Assembly (NCBI RefSeq): GCF_024139115.2
Contig: NC_085140.1
Coordinates: 314,281,259 to 314,345,258 of the forward strand
Source: Armigeres subalbatus
Lineage: Eukaryota > Arthropoda > Insecta > Diptera > Culicidae
DNA: 64,000 nt
Direction of reading: 5' to 3'
Positions 1-9,995 of this stretch are shown piece by piece; the stretch's first letter is position 1, and each line of letters opens with the position of its first letter. The notes beneath the pieces were generated by a model. That model was not told the origin of the DNA and ran no database searches. It saw only the letters and a program-made list of their open reading frames with translations. A program made the translations under genes and the position numbers.

Positions 1-274
1 TCAAGAGGCTCGGAAGCCTCCTTTCAAGAGGCTCGGAAGCCTCCTTTCAAGAGGCTCGGAAGCCTCCTTTCAAGAGGCTCGGAAGCCTCCTTTCAAGAGG
101 CTCAGAAGCCTCCTTTCAAGAGGCTCAGAAGCATCCTTTCAAGAGGCTCAGAAGCCTCCTTTCAAGAGGCTCGGAAGCCTCCTTTCAAGAGGCTCGGAAG
201 CCTCCTTTCAAGAGGCTCGGAAGCCTCCTTTCAAGAGGCTCGGAAGCCTCCTTTCAAGAGGCTCGGAAGCCTCC
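1..274. repeat. 23-bp satellite with internal hairpin, about 12 copies
   Basis: A near-perfect tandem array with a 23-bp period starts at or before the window edge. Each unit contains GAGGCT, a four-base spacer CGGA, then AGCCTC, so every unit can fold into a 6-bp stem. Only a few positions vary (CGGA/CAGA in copies 4-7 and one CCTCC/CATCC change). This homogeneity suggests recent amplification or gene conversion. The true left end is outside the window. Confidence 0.95.
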
Positions 275-475
275 ATTTCGGCCGAGCGATATTTTTGACC
301 AAATGTGATCTGTTTGGCCAAACGACTGTTCTGACGTATTTTGATTTTGGCCAAACAACATTTTTGATCAAACCGTTTTCGGCCTTATCACCGTTTTGAC
401 CAAACGTCCAATTCGGCAATATGGAATTCGGCTAGATGACTTTCGGTCTAGTTTGTTATTCGGCCAAGTGTTCTT
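275..475 (-). repeat. Degenerate 17-bp TTCGGCC-type minisatellite
   Basis: Diverged units carrying TTCGGCC, TTTGGCCAAAC and TTTTGACCAAAC cores at roughly 17-bp spacing directly abut the 23-bp satellite. The same family recurs near 9.2-10.0, 20.05-20.96, 32.27, 33.2-33.7 and 36.2-36.4 kb. Orientation here is the one that reads TTCGGCC on the plus strand. Short open frames in it are by-products of the repeat. Confidence 0.8.
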
Positions 476-2935
476 CTTGTTGTTCTTAGAGAACCTGGAG
501 GCGCGATTGATTTATAGAAATTAGAGGTCTCCATAGGGCTTGGTGAGTTGCGTCCTTGAGGGGCCAATAAGCAAGCAGTAATAATCATTAAGCAGTTCTG
601 AATTCAATTTCGTGAAATGCAATGCGGTGTCGATTAAGTCAAGCCGTAGTTCCTAGAATACGTCGCAAAGTCATAGCAAAGACCAATAGTCTGTTTTTCG
701 TAATTTAGTATATTTAGTCTGATAATATAACTGATGATTTCGAACATGGATCTAAATGAAAGCAAAACTTAATTCCGTTATTTACCACACATTTCGCAAT
801 TACACCAACCTATCTCAATCAGATAGCACCGCATTACCATTGAACGGTCCTAACTAGCGCACTCACACCAGTCAAATGGCATACGAACGAGTCGGATCGA
901 GCCCAAAAATACGGCGATAATTAAACCTCCTCCGAAAAAAAAACAATTAATTTTATATTCGTTCGTTCTCTACCTGTTTCTCACATATGAACCCTTCCCG
1001 ACTCGCCAACTCCACCTTCGCCGGCATTTAATTAATTAAGCGTATATGCTTGAATTTCCACCGGAGGTATTTGGCGATCCTCCACCCGCGCTTGGCTTTC
1101 AAATGAACCCATCCTTGGGCTGTTGGCTTTTGGCTGTTTGCCGGTCCGTATACCTACTTCTGTTTTCGGTTAATACCCACAAGGTGGTAGCTCGCGCGCG
1201 CTAAAGAACAAAGCAACGACCACGAGGAGCTTTGCCAAAAAACTAAAAAGAAAAAAAAACTGGCACGATTCACTCGCGGTTACCGGCGGCATCGAAGCCT
1301 CCCGGAACCTCCGTTGCTGAGGCTACACGGCCGATTGAAATCTAAGTGTGTTGCCTTTTTATTAATTGCATCGTGGCGCGAAATGACGGTCTTGCCGTTT
1401 TCTGCCGCCGCCATCGCGTAATCGACCATCTTCTTGGTGCACTTTGGCGCGTCCTTCCGAACGATTTGCGCTTAATGCACCTCGCTGCTGATGAGTACAT
1501 ATCCTTCGCGAACACTTTTGGGAAGTCTGACCGACGACGGGGCTGCTGCAGCTGCCGTCCAAGTATTTTGATGGGTTCTTGCGAACAAACCGATCCGGCG
1601 ATGACTTTCAACAGAGTGTGTGGTGAACCACGCACGCGGCTACTGGAAAGTGTCGAAATCGAGCTTTGACCGATCGATCTCGTGTTTATCACATTCAATC
1701 ACCGTGAAGAGCATCTACGCGCGCCCCGTGTGGAAGGTCCTCCCCATCCATACTAGGTGGTCGCTAGGCACAACTCATTTTATCGTTGGAGGAGACCTGT
1801 TAGAGCCGGGCGGTACGGTGCGGATCGATTTCCACGAAGCGGTGGCTGTCACCTGTTCCAAGCAATCATCATAAAATCAAGAAAATTATTCACATTTCTG
1901 GGCACCGCGCGCTGCGTGGTGAATTTGGATTCAGTTTACAGCCGGACGGGTGAGGGGGGTGCTAAATAAGAGCTCAACACGCGATGAGCCGAATCGCTCC
2001 GGGTCCTGTGTTTGTGTCGTGGGAGTGAGGATTCAGCGTTGATTCGGCTGTTGAACTGGTTCCGGAAGAATGGGTTTTCGAGCTGTATGTGCGAAGCACG
2101 CTGGACAAATAGAGCTATCATATCATATTTGTGACGGAGCTGGACGATTGAGACAGTTAGTCACGACCGTGGTGGTAGGGCCCCATCATCGTTTGGATGG
2201 CCTCTGTGGGAGGTCGGACGTGGAAATAGAAGATGAATCTGGGCTCCCGCTTTTAATAATCAATTCGTATACAAAATTGTATGATTTAAAATTTGGCTAG
2301 GGAAGCATTGTAAAGTTAAAATATTCAATTTCATGCCGATTAGGAAGCCACGCAACGATTGTAACTCGATAGGCGAATTATAAGATATTATTATTAATTT
2401 TTGAAATGATTGACCTGATTTAGATCTCTTTCTTGTATGTAAGTAAAATTAATAATACTGAGCACAATATTATTGCCTGGAAATATTCTCTGTTGGATGG
2501 CAGCTGATTGCAGATTGCAGCGCATCAACTAGATGAACTAATCGTAAAACAAAGAAATCCATCACCAATTGCGTCGTTTCTTTTTGCCAACATGCGTGCT
2601 TACTGCTGAAAAATCACAATATTGAGTAAACAAATCAATTTTTTCCATTGCTTGGTTTTTCATGGGATGAAAATAGGAGCTATGAGATGAATTTCAGGAG
2701 CGACAAACCTGTATGCAAAAACTGATTTCTTTTCGCGAGCGTTTTCTTTTTCCACGATTCTTCTGATCGGACGGAAAAGTGACATCCGATGCGGGCCGAT
2801 GAATATTTCAGTGAACTCAAGGTCGAGGTTAATTTTTTGTAAACATTACCCGCAGCGGATGTTTTCTTCCTACTGAAAGTCGATGCGTGACGTCATCGTG
2901 GTTTAGTTCATGGGGCAGTGCATAGGTGCATTATT
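476..2935. other. Unassigned single-copy-like DNA, no gene recognised
   Basis: No recognisable gene, RNA or TIR element was seen. The part from about 1,000 to 2,300 is richer in GC and has overlapping open frames on both strands at 1,342-1,698. None resembles a family I know and none has a convincing splice or start context. The flanks are AT-rich. It could be intron, intergenic DNA or untranslated exon. Confidence 0.5.
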
Positions 2936-3027
2936 TGACGTTTGAGCGGTGCTGAAATTCATTTTGAATAAACTCGATGAATGAAAAAATGTTCATTTTT
3001 AGTAAACAGGGCACCGGGCAAACGTCA
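2936..3027. mobile_element. MITE of the TGACGTTTGAGCGG family, copy 1
   Basis: The left end TGACGTTTGAGCGGTGC faces the right end GCACCGGGCAAACGTCA as an inverted pair. The interior (AACTCGATGAATGAA, then TTCATTTTTAGTAAACAG) is shared with the copy at 4,077-4,168. No coding capacity. Target duplication not clear. Confidence 0.75.
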
Positions 3028-4076
3028 TTGTGTTCATTCGGCGCACGTCCCTATGTCAATTTCATTATTCAGCCAACTTGCATTTTTGTATGGGCCAGCC
3101 ACCGATTTTGTTTACGTTTTTGAACTGAAAATGAATTTTTCACACCCGCGCTAATCTCTCCCATCGAATGCCGAAGAACCTTGCTTCTAACTAATAATAA
3201 TGAACTGTTTTGGAGACTAATGGATAAAATGAACTACTCTGTCTGTCTGGATTTCTAATCAAGGGATCTAAATCCGTACAGCTATTTTATGATTCAATAC
3301 ATAAATTAAACTAGATTTGCTGGAACTGAATATTACAACGAGGTAGTTATAAACGAACCTCGAGAAGCTGTCCTTTTAATTTAAACAATTCCAATCACAC
3401 TTTATGCACTATGTTTGAGATGAGGACGCACTTACTTTTGGTTGGAAAACTTAATAATCTGTACCCGAAATTTAATTTATTAAATTTGAATTTCATGGCC
3501 TACTAATTGTGCAAATTGCTAATTATTTCGTCATACACATTTGAGGTCATTTATCAACAAATTAAGAGCTATCAAACGCATCAGATTCAACTAAGTTCAT
3601 AGAGTGAACGGATTGTTCTGTTTATATAGTAGAAGCATAAGTACTAGAACGCTAGTGGGGCTGTAGTCATTAAAAGCATTTTGCTAAAATATTGGGCGTT
3701 TATTATGCATCATGCTGTAGTACATGTTTTGTTTCATCATCAACATTGGCTTGACACTTGTAGTACCGGTACTTTGGCTGCCAGATCAAAGTGACTTAGA
3801 TGTTAGTCACGCGAACAGGAGCCACATTATAGCAATCTAATACTTATGCATCTACTGTTTATATTCAGCTTGAAAATCGCTGTACGGATTTAGAGCTCAA
3901 AATATTAACAAAAGTAATATTTGCTTTCGATTTGCATCTCCTAAAGACTGAATATTTAGGATACTAGAGTGCTTGGGTGTACGGATTTTGTTGCCGCACG
4001 GTATCAATTAAAAAGTAGGCCAACTCAACCAATCAAAATCAGCTCGGTAGCACCTCTATTTCATAGGTTCATTATT
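3028..4076. other. AT-rich DNA without identifiable features
   Basis: About 1 kb of AT-rich sequence. I see no open frame of note, no TIR pair and no tandem array. Confidence 0.5.
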
Positions 4077-4168
4077 TGACGTTTGAGCGGTGCCGAAATT
4101 AATTTTGAATGAACTCGATGTATGAAAGAGTGTTCATTTTTAGTAAACAGCGCACCGCTCAAACGTCA
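4077..4168. mobile_element. MITE of the TGACGTTTGAGCGG family, copy 2
   Basis: Near-perfect inverted ends TGACGTTTGAGCGGTGC and GCACCGCTCAAACGTCA. It aligns end to end with the copy at 2,936-3,027, including flanking bases that read CATAGGT.CATTATT on the left and TTGTGTTCATTC on the right. The mobile unit may therefore extend a little beyond the stated limits. Confidence 0.8.
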
Positions 4169-4251
4169 TTGTGTTCATTCGATGCACCTCCCCATAGGTT
4201 TGTTTTTCAGCCAACATAGACTAACGCAAAATGAACTCCCCCAAGAAATTA

Positions 4252-4323
4252 TGACGTTTGAGCGGGTCGCATAATGAACGCAAAATGAACTTTTGTTCGA
4301 GAAAACGACCCGCTCAAATGTCA
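4252..4323. mobile_element. Short MITE with TGACGTTTGAGCGGGTCG ends
   Basis: The inverted ends TGACGTTTGAGCGGGTCG and CGACCCGCTCAAATGTCA enclose about 36 bases. It shares the first 14 terminal bases with the 92-bp MITEs next to it but has a different interior, so it is a sub-family. Confidence 0.75.
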
Positions 4324-4380
4324 AAATCCATCGGGTGAGTGAATTCGATGAACCCCTGCAAAAGTCTATGGTCCAATAAG

Positions 4381-4522
4381 GGTTGCTGACGTTTGATCAT
4401 CTTTCTCTTTCAAGCGCGTGGCAAGGATAGGATTTGTTTTCATCGGGAAACGTTTCCCGATGAAAACAAATCTTATCTTTCCTTTGCGCTTGAAAGAGAG
4501 GGATGATCAAACGCCAGCAACC
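4381..4522. repeat. 142-bp near-perfect palindrome with no spacer
   Basis: Two 71-base arms meet directly at the centre (CATCGGGAAACG / CGTTTCCCGATG). The outer ends are GGTTGCTGACGTTTGATCAT and its complement with one change. Arms differ at only a few places (for example GCGCGTGGC versus GCGC). It is probably a loop-less foldback element. Its TGACGTTTGA motif echoes the neighbouring MITE family. Confidence 0.9.
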
Positions 4523-4544
4523 TCTAAGCACCGAATGAACACAA

Positions 4545-4647
4545 TGACGTTTGAGACGGGCGCTGTTTACTAAAAATGAACACTTGCATGAACTCGATGA
4601 ATGAAAAAGTATTCATTCTTAGTAAACAGCGCACCGCTCAAACGTGA
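4545..4647. mobile_element. MITE of the TGACGTTTGAGCGG family, diverged copy
   Basis: The left arm contains GGCGCTGTTTACTAAAAATG and the right arm its inverted partner TTCTTAGTAAACAGCGC, followed by CACCGCTCAAACG. The AACTCGATGAATGAA interior is shared with the other copies. The terminal TGACG/CGTGA pair has one mismatch. Confidence 0.7.
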
Positions 4648-4826
4648 ATGATGAACTTGGTGCATTGGATCATTGCGCGACCGTATCCTACTGACATTTC
4701 TGTATCCGAATGAGAATCAAATGAGATGTTTGTAAACAAAACACATAACAAGTTGTAAGTCCTTAAACAGTTGTCAAAATCCAAAAGTTTAGATTATTAA
4801 AATCATTTGCATGTGTTGCAACTTTG

Positions 4827-4950
4827 GGGCCCTCCTTAGCTGTGCGGTAAGACGCGCGGTTACAAAGCAAGACCATGCTGAGAGTGGCTGGGTTCGATTC
4901 CCGGTGCTGGTCTAGGCAATTTTCAGATTGGAAATTGTCTCGACTTCCCT
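4827..4950 (+). mobile_element. Feilai-like tRNA-derived SINE, 3'-truncated
   Basis: The tRNA-like head has an A-box-like TTAGCTGTGCGGTAAG and a perfect B box, GGTTCGATTCC, of an RNA polymerase III promoter. It matches the full-length copies at 14,623-14,913 and 21,251-21,544 until CGACTTCCC, where a 63-bp tandem repeat begins abruptly. The SINE 3' body and GAAGAAG tail are missing. The family name is from memory of Aedes SINEs. Confidence 0.9.
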
Positions 4951-5445
4951 CAACTTCGCTAGTTGCGACGAAAACTGAAACATGCCTCGCTGGAGGGCCT
5001 CAAACTCGCCAGTTGCGATCCCGATGAAGTCAGAAAACCGAAACGTTCCTCGCTGGATTGCTTCAGCTTCACCAGTTGTGATTCCGACGACGTTACAAAA
5101 CCGATACGAGCCTAGCTAGGGGGCCTTAGCTTCACCAGTCGTGATCCCGACGATGCGATGTGCCTGGCTGGATGGTCTCAAACTCGCTAGCTACACGATC
5201 CCGACGAAGTCGGCAAACCGAAACTTGCGATTCCGAGAAAGTCAAAAAACCGAGACGTGCTTCGCTGGAGGCCTCAGCCTCATCAGTTTCGATTCCGACG
5301 AAATCAGGAAACCGAAACGAGCCTTGCTTGCGATCCCGGCGACGATAGAAAACCAAACCGCGCCTCGCTAGAGTGCTTCAGCTTCGCGAGTTGCGAACCA
5401 TGCTGCGCTGGAGGGCCTTAACCTCGCCGGATGCGCTTCGTCCGT
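4951..5445. repeat. 63-bp minisatellite fused to a SINE head
   Basis: About seven degenerate units carry the landmarks CCTCGCTGGA, GCTTCACCAGTTGCGAT and CCGACGAAGTC. Unit starts at 4,985, 5,048 and 5,111 give a 63-bp period; later units have deletions or insertions. Open frames on both strands (for example 5,132-5,371) follow from the repeat length being a multiple of three and are not taken as genes. Confidence 0.85.
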
Positions 5446-5926
5446 CGTCAATGCGCCACAGGAATACCAATGATAGACATCGTAGGTCACGAAGCTTTCA
5501 TGAAGTGCTAATGAACACATTTTTAATGTTTTCACGAAGCATCCTTGAGGCGCAAGTGTACCACGTGTTCGTTTCACACAGTAATTTAAGGTAGAGTCAT
5601 TTTTTTCAAGAACGCATTCCCTCAATTTTATACATTGCTTTGCTTAATTCGTACCGAACAATAGATTCCTTCTTATTGATACAACATATTCTTTAGTTTG
5701 TTCACTTTGCAACAGTGGGTATTCTGTCCGCGAATAAATTGGCAATGATAAAAGGTTTCAATGTTAGAAATTATAATTAGCGACCCAATGATCTACAAAA
5801 TATCATTTCTCATAGTTGGAAAAATAGTTTATATTTACTAATTTGTCAGTTTTTTTTAATAAGAAAATTATTTTGAGCTTTTCCAGTTTTTTTAAAGTCT
5901 TTTTGCGGAAACATACAAAGCTAATC
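5446..5926. other. Unassigned AT-rich DNA
   Basis: No gene or repeat structure recognised in this 480-bp stretch. Confidence 0.5.
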
Positions 5927-6352
5927 CCAAGGATGTTATCGATCATTTAGTAATCTGCGTTCGTTCATTTAGTAGTTTGTCAATAACTCATTCCAGAGGC
6001 TAAATTACAAAATGTGTTGTTTGGTGGTCTTTTAGTGCGAAGGTTTTTCTACAACTCTCCTTAACAGGTAAATGTTCGAATTCCACTGCTGAAGGAGTTA
6101 CGGTGCTAGTTGCTATACCTATACTAAATTATAACAAAATATGCAATCCTTTAGTTTAAGTTTCTGCTACTAACGCTATAGCTGCATTATTAGTGAAATT
6201 CAAACAACGAACTGTTAGGAAGAGTTATAGATAAACCTTTGCACTAGAAGTCCACCATACAATACATTTTGAAATTTAGCCTCTGGAATGAGTTATTGAA
6301 AAACTACTAAATGATCGAATGCAGATTACTAAATGATCGATAACATCCTTGG
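5927..6352. mobile_element. Foldback element with about 80-bp arms
   Basis: The arm 5,927-6,005 (CCAAGGATGTTATCGATCAT onward) is repeated as reverse complement at 6,274-6,352. The arms are separated by a 268-bp unique loop. No protein is encoded; the short minus frame at 6,276-6,488 runs across the right arm and is not convincing. Confidence 0.85.
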
Positions 6353-8011
6353 CTAATCCATTTGTATCAACACACGCAGAAAGACCCGTTAAATTTGAAA
6401 TAATTTCACAAATATAGAAATTGCAACTCTTACCTCTGAAGCAGGGTCCCGGAGGTAACCTGTGATGGATCCAAAGTATTGTTTTCAATCTACTTAGAAA
6501 CTGGCCTGTGTTTGCTTTTCATCCCAAGCAGTTCCAATTAGTGACGAGGTGTTTGATCAGCCAGTTAGAAAGAATGTGACAGCGTGTTGACAAAGTGTAA
6601 ACATGTTTCGGTACGGTGATTTAGGCCACTCAGAGCGGCGTTCAGAAAAGTTGCCTTTGTCTATCCAATATGATTAAGCACAGGCAAAGAGTTTGGTCAT
6701 TTTCTTTTTTTATTGTTGGATTACAGAATTCTGATGGATTTCACCGTTTCAACATCGGATCGTTGTTTCTCCAATCAATGGTTTGTCCGAATGGTTGCAC
6801 AGGAGTTTGAACATAGTAGTCGGAGGCATTGGATGTGTTTTTTTGCTGTGCTGTCGTTTTTTCATTGAATTATAAAAGAACAAAAGTTTTAACATCCGAT
6901 GTCAAGTATCGTAGATTTCAGGTGAAATGCAATGAAGCAATGGATTGCTGTGACGTTTATCAAGAGACCCAACGACGATGTGGATCAAGAATGAGATATT
7001 CATGCTACATCCTAGATAACGAAAACCTACAAAAACGAAGAATATCGTGAAGGAAAGGATGGGGCATGACAGAGTACGACGGTGGATTTCCATTATAATC
7101 AACAACGGATCCATAAGTTCTACCCACTGCTCTCCGAGAACTGGCATTTACCAGCTAAGTGATTTGTTTTATTTGATTTGTTTTTTAGTTGATTTTCTTA
7201 TAGAATACTGGAAATGGACCATTGTTAAACCCTCTCCATTTCCTCATTTCAACACAATTATTATTGACGGAAGACTGAAAGTGTGCTCTTTCGGTCTGTG
7301 CAAAATTTTTACACATTTTTCCCGTTGCCATTCATATAAATTAATCGTTTGAGGAACATAGTTTCACATAATATTTGTACCTCTTTGTGCGTGAAACCGT
7401 TATCCCACAAAAGGCCGGATTTTGGAGTCATAATTGAGTAGTTTATAGTCAAAAGAGAATACTTTAGTGTCTTCTGTGTGAAACCTTTTTTATTGCAGTG
7501 TAGGGCATCGGAATGAATCACCCTACTTATCTATGTGTAACGATTATGGCTATATAGGAATTTTAGAAAGATCTTGGCTCAAAAAAAAAATTCGTTCTAT
7601 TTTTCGCTGATGAGTTTTAATGTTGAAGATATTTAAAGACATTTTACTCGACTGTGAAGACATTCGAAAATATCACCTGGCATCCCTAATATTGTACGGT
7701 GTTGCAACTGTTTCCGATTGTCTAACGAGGAACGAACGCGAAAATGTTGAGGTCTCTATAATTCATATATATATTTTTTGACGAGTTTGATATTCATATG
7801 ACTGCCGATTTTGTTTTTTTTTCTGCAGTATCATAAGCCATGAGTACACGTTTTTTACTTTGTTTGGTATTATACATTTAATATCATCAGAATTTTCATG
7901 GTAAGTCAATAAATGGATGACAGCAACATTTGCCTTTCATTCTTCGAGATCATCTTGTATATTGGATTTCGTGTATTTTTTTGGTGTATTGTACAAATTA
8001 TCTAAGTTGTA
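6353..8011. other. AT-rich DNA, no gene recognised
   Basis: About 1.65 kb containing only short frames (for example 6,829-7,050 and 7,047-7,352) that overlap frames on the opposite strand. No family, splice or promoter support was seen. Confidence 0.45.
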
Positions 8012-8421
8012 CCGTCATCTGGGGAAAAGATGATCACTGTTAAGACAAAACATGCAATAACAATGTGTGTTTAAATTTTAATTTTAATAAATTAAATTAT
8101 CACAAATTTTTTGAGTAATCTGGTTTGGGGTAAAGTTGATCACGACAACTCTACTAAAATCATTATGACCTAGCCGTCAAGATACACTAGATTATTTGAA
8201 TAAATGTTGAAACTAGCGTCATTTATGACTATCTCTGTCTTTCTTTCACGAACTACACTTTTATGATTATAATCGAAAAACTCGGATTTTCTACCTAGCT
8301 CTAACATTATTTAAACAGATGATAATTTTTGATCTACTAGACCACCATTTCATGAAAAAATTAGGTCCTTCAATTAAATGATCATCTTCGTCCTAATGAT
8401 CATCATCCCCCCCTATGACGG
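8012..8421. mobile_element. 410-bp TA-flanked MITE with CCGTCAT termini
   Basis: The terminal inverted repeats are CCGTCATCTGGGG and, at the right end, CCCCCCCTATGACGG. They are flanked on both sides by TA. Subterminal GATGATCA is also inverted. CCG ends with TA duplications suggest a non-autonomous Tc1/mariner-type element. No open frame inside. Confidence 0.85.
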
Positions 8422-8754
8422 TACTGAAATGCAAATGGTTCGTGTTAATATGCAAAAACCGTCCGAGGTCCGAAAGGCAAATTTTTTGACGTTCGAAATA
8501 AAAAAAAATGTTCGAGCTTCGTGAAATAATTGTTCTAGTATAGATTTAATTATCGCTAAGATATTGATAATTTTTCCTCGCGTTAGATGAATAAAACAAT
8601 CACGATAACTGATTATCGCGGACACTTAAGATTAATTAGCAATAGCGCTACCGGAGCGATTGATTGTCTGCCCTTACGTTGGGTGAACAAGAACACAACA
8701 AAATACGTTGTAACCGATCTATACTTTGTTCTCGCGTCAACATTAACATGCTAG

Positions 8755-8925
8755 TTACTTGGATTACATCACTTACCAAGGTGAATCCTGATCTAAGTAA
8801 TGACACTTCCTTCCCCTACTTACAATACTCCTTCCCGTAACGACCGTAGAGATGCAGACGATTCGTCGGTCTCTAAAACAACGGTTGTTACATTAACATT
8901 CCTTCCCTTCCCTAGATGATCGTAA
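8755..8925 (+). repeat. Dispersed repeat R1, copy 1
   Basis: This block shares the landmarks CATCACTTACC.AGGTGAATCC, GTAGAGATGCAGA, TCGGTCTCTA and CCTTCCCTTCC, in the same order and spacing, with 26,055-26,210 and more weakly with 58,684-58,845. It is probably a fragment of a retrotransposon, but I cannot name the family. Confidence 0.7.
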
Positions 8926-9084
8926 GGACGTGGCCGGCGCCGTTATTGACCCATTAAAAGTTGAGCTTTTGGAACGTGCACATTGAGGATGGAGTTCTAA
9001 TCCCAAGTTCCATCTGTTGGTTCCCTGTGCAATTCCGCTAGTTCAGGTCAATCACGGAGTAGCAACTACGAATTGTACGGTCAT

Positions 9085-9113
9085 CTCATGCTCATGCTCA
9101 TGCTCATGCTCAA
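9085..9113 (+). repeat. (CTCATG)n microsatellite
   Basis: About four and a half copies of a perfect hexamer, CTCATG. Confidence 0.9.
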
Positions 9114-9224
9114 TGGTTTGTCCGAATGGGCACACAATTTTGATTGAAGCAACAAAAAATGCACATTTTCCAATAGATCTTATCCATGGGGGAAGGGTGT
9201 TTGGACCGAAAGCCATTCAGTTGA

Positions 9225-9995
9225 ACATCACTTGATCGAACAACTCGTCAGACCGAAACCCATTTAACCGAACTCCATTTGGCCGAATTGGACGTTTGAC
9301 TGAAACAATTATTTGGCCGAAAGCGACCAAAAGGGACATATGGCTGAACAGGTCATATGGCCGAAAATGTAATTTTCCAAACAAGTTTCCAAGTTGTTTA
9401 ACTAAAGATAGCGTTTGGCTGAAAATGCTGTTTGGCCGAACCGGTCATTTGGCTTATAAAGTAAATTGGCCGTAAAGGTCATTTGCCTGAAAATGCCGTT
9501 TGACTGAATGGGCTGTTTGGCAGAGACGTTTGAAATGAAAAATAAGAAGTGAGAACAGAACGAAATTTTTGGTCATACAGAACGGGTAAACGTTATTTAC
9601 GGTTGTATGATCCGTTCGTCAAATTACATTTTCAACATTATGACCTATTCGTCTAAACTAAATTTTCTTCCTAATGGCCCTTTCTGCCTAATGATCATTT
9701 CGACCAAACGACATTTAAACGACAGTTGCGGCCAAATAACCTGTTCGGCTAAATGAAATTTTCGGCCGTACGACGCTTTTTGAAAAACGACCATTTCAGC
9801 CTAACGACATTTTCGGCCAAATGAACTATTCCATCAAACGACATTTTCGGCCATATGACCAGTTCCGCCGTATGTCCATTTTGGGTTTCGGCCTATTGGT
9901 TTGTTCAATCAAATGGCATATTCGGCCAAACAACTGTCGGCCTAGTAGCCTTTGGTCAAATGAGTTTCGGCAGAATAACTTTCGGTTGAATGTCT
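9225..9995. repeat. Inverted pair of 17-bp TTCGGCC arrays
   Basis: From 9,225 to 9,530 the units read TTGGCCGAA...GGTCATTTGG. From about 9,625 to 9,995 they read as the reverse complement, TTCGGCC...AATGACC. The central ~95 bp carries neither. The whole block is an imperfect large palindrome of degenerate minisatellite. The open frame at 9,821-10,012 is a product of the repeat. Confidence 0.85.

Noticed and set aside
1..274. CRISPR-like array
   Set aside because: Units are contiguous with no unique spacers, and the context is eukaryotic.
5132..5371. Overlapping frames on both strands
   Set aside because: Lie in the 63-bp minisatellite; unit length divisible by three keeps frames open.
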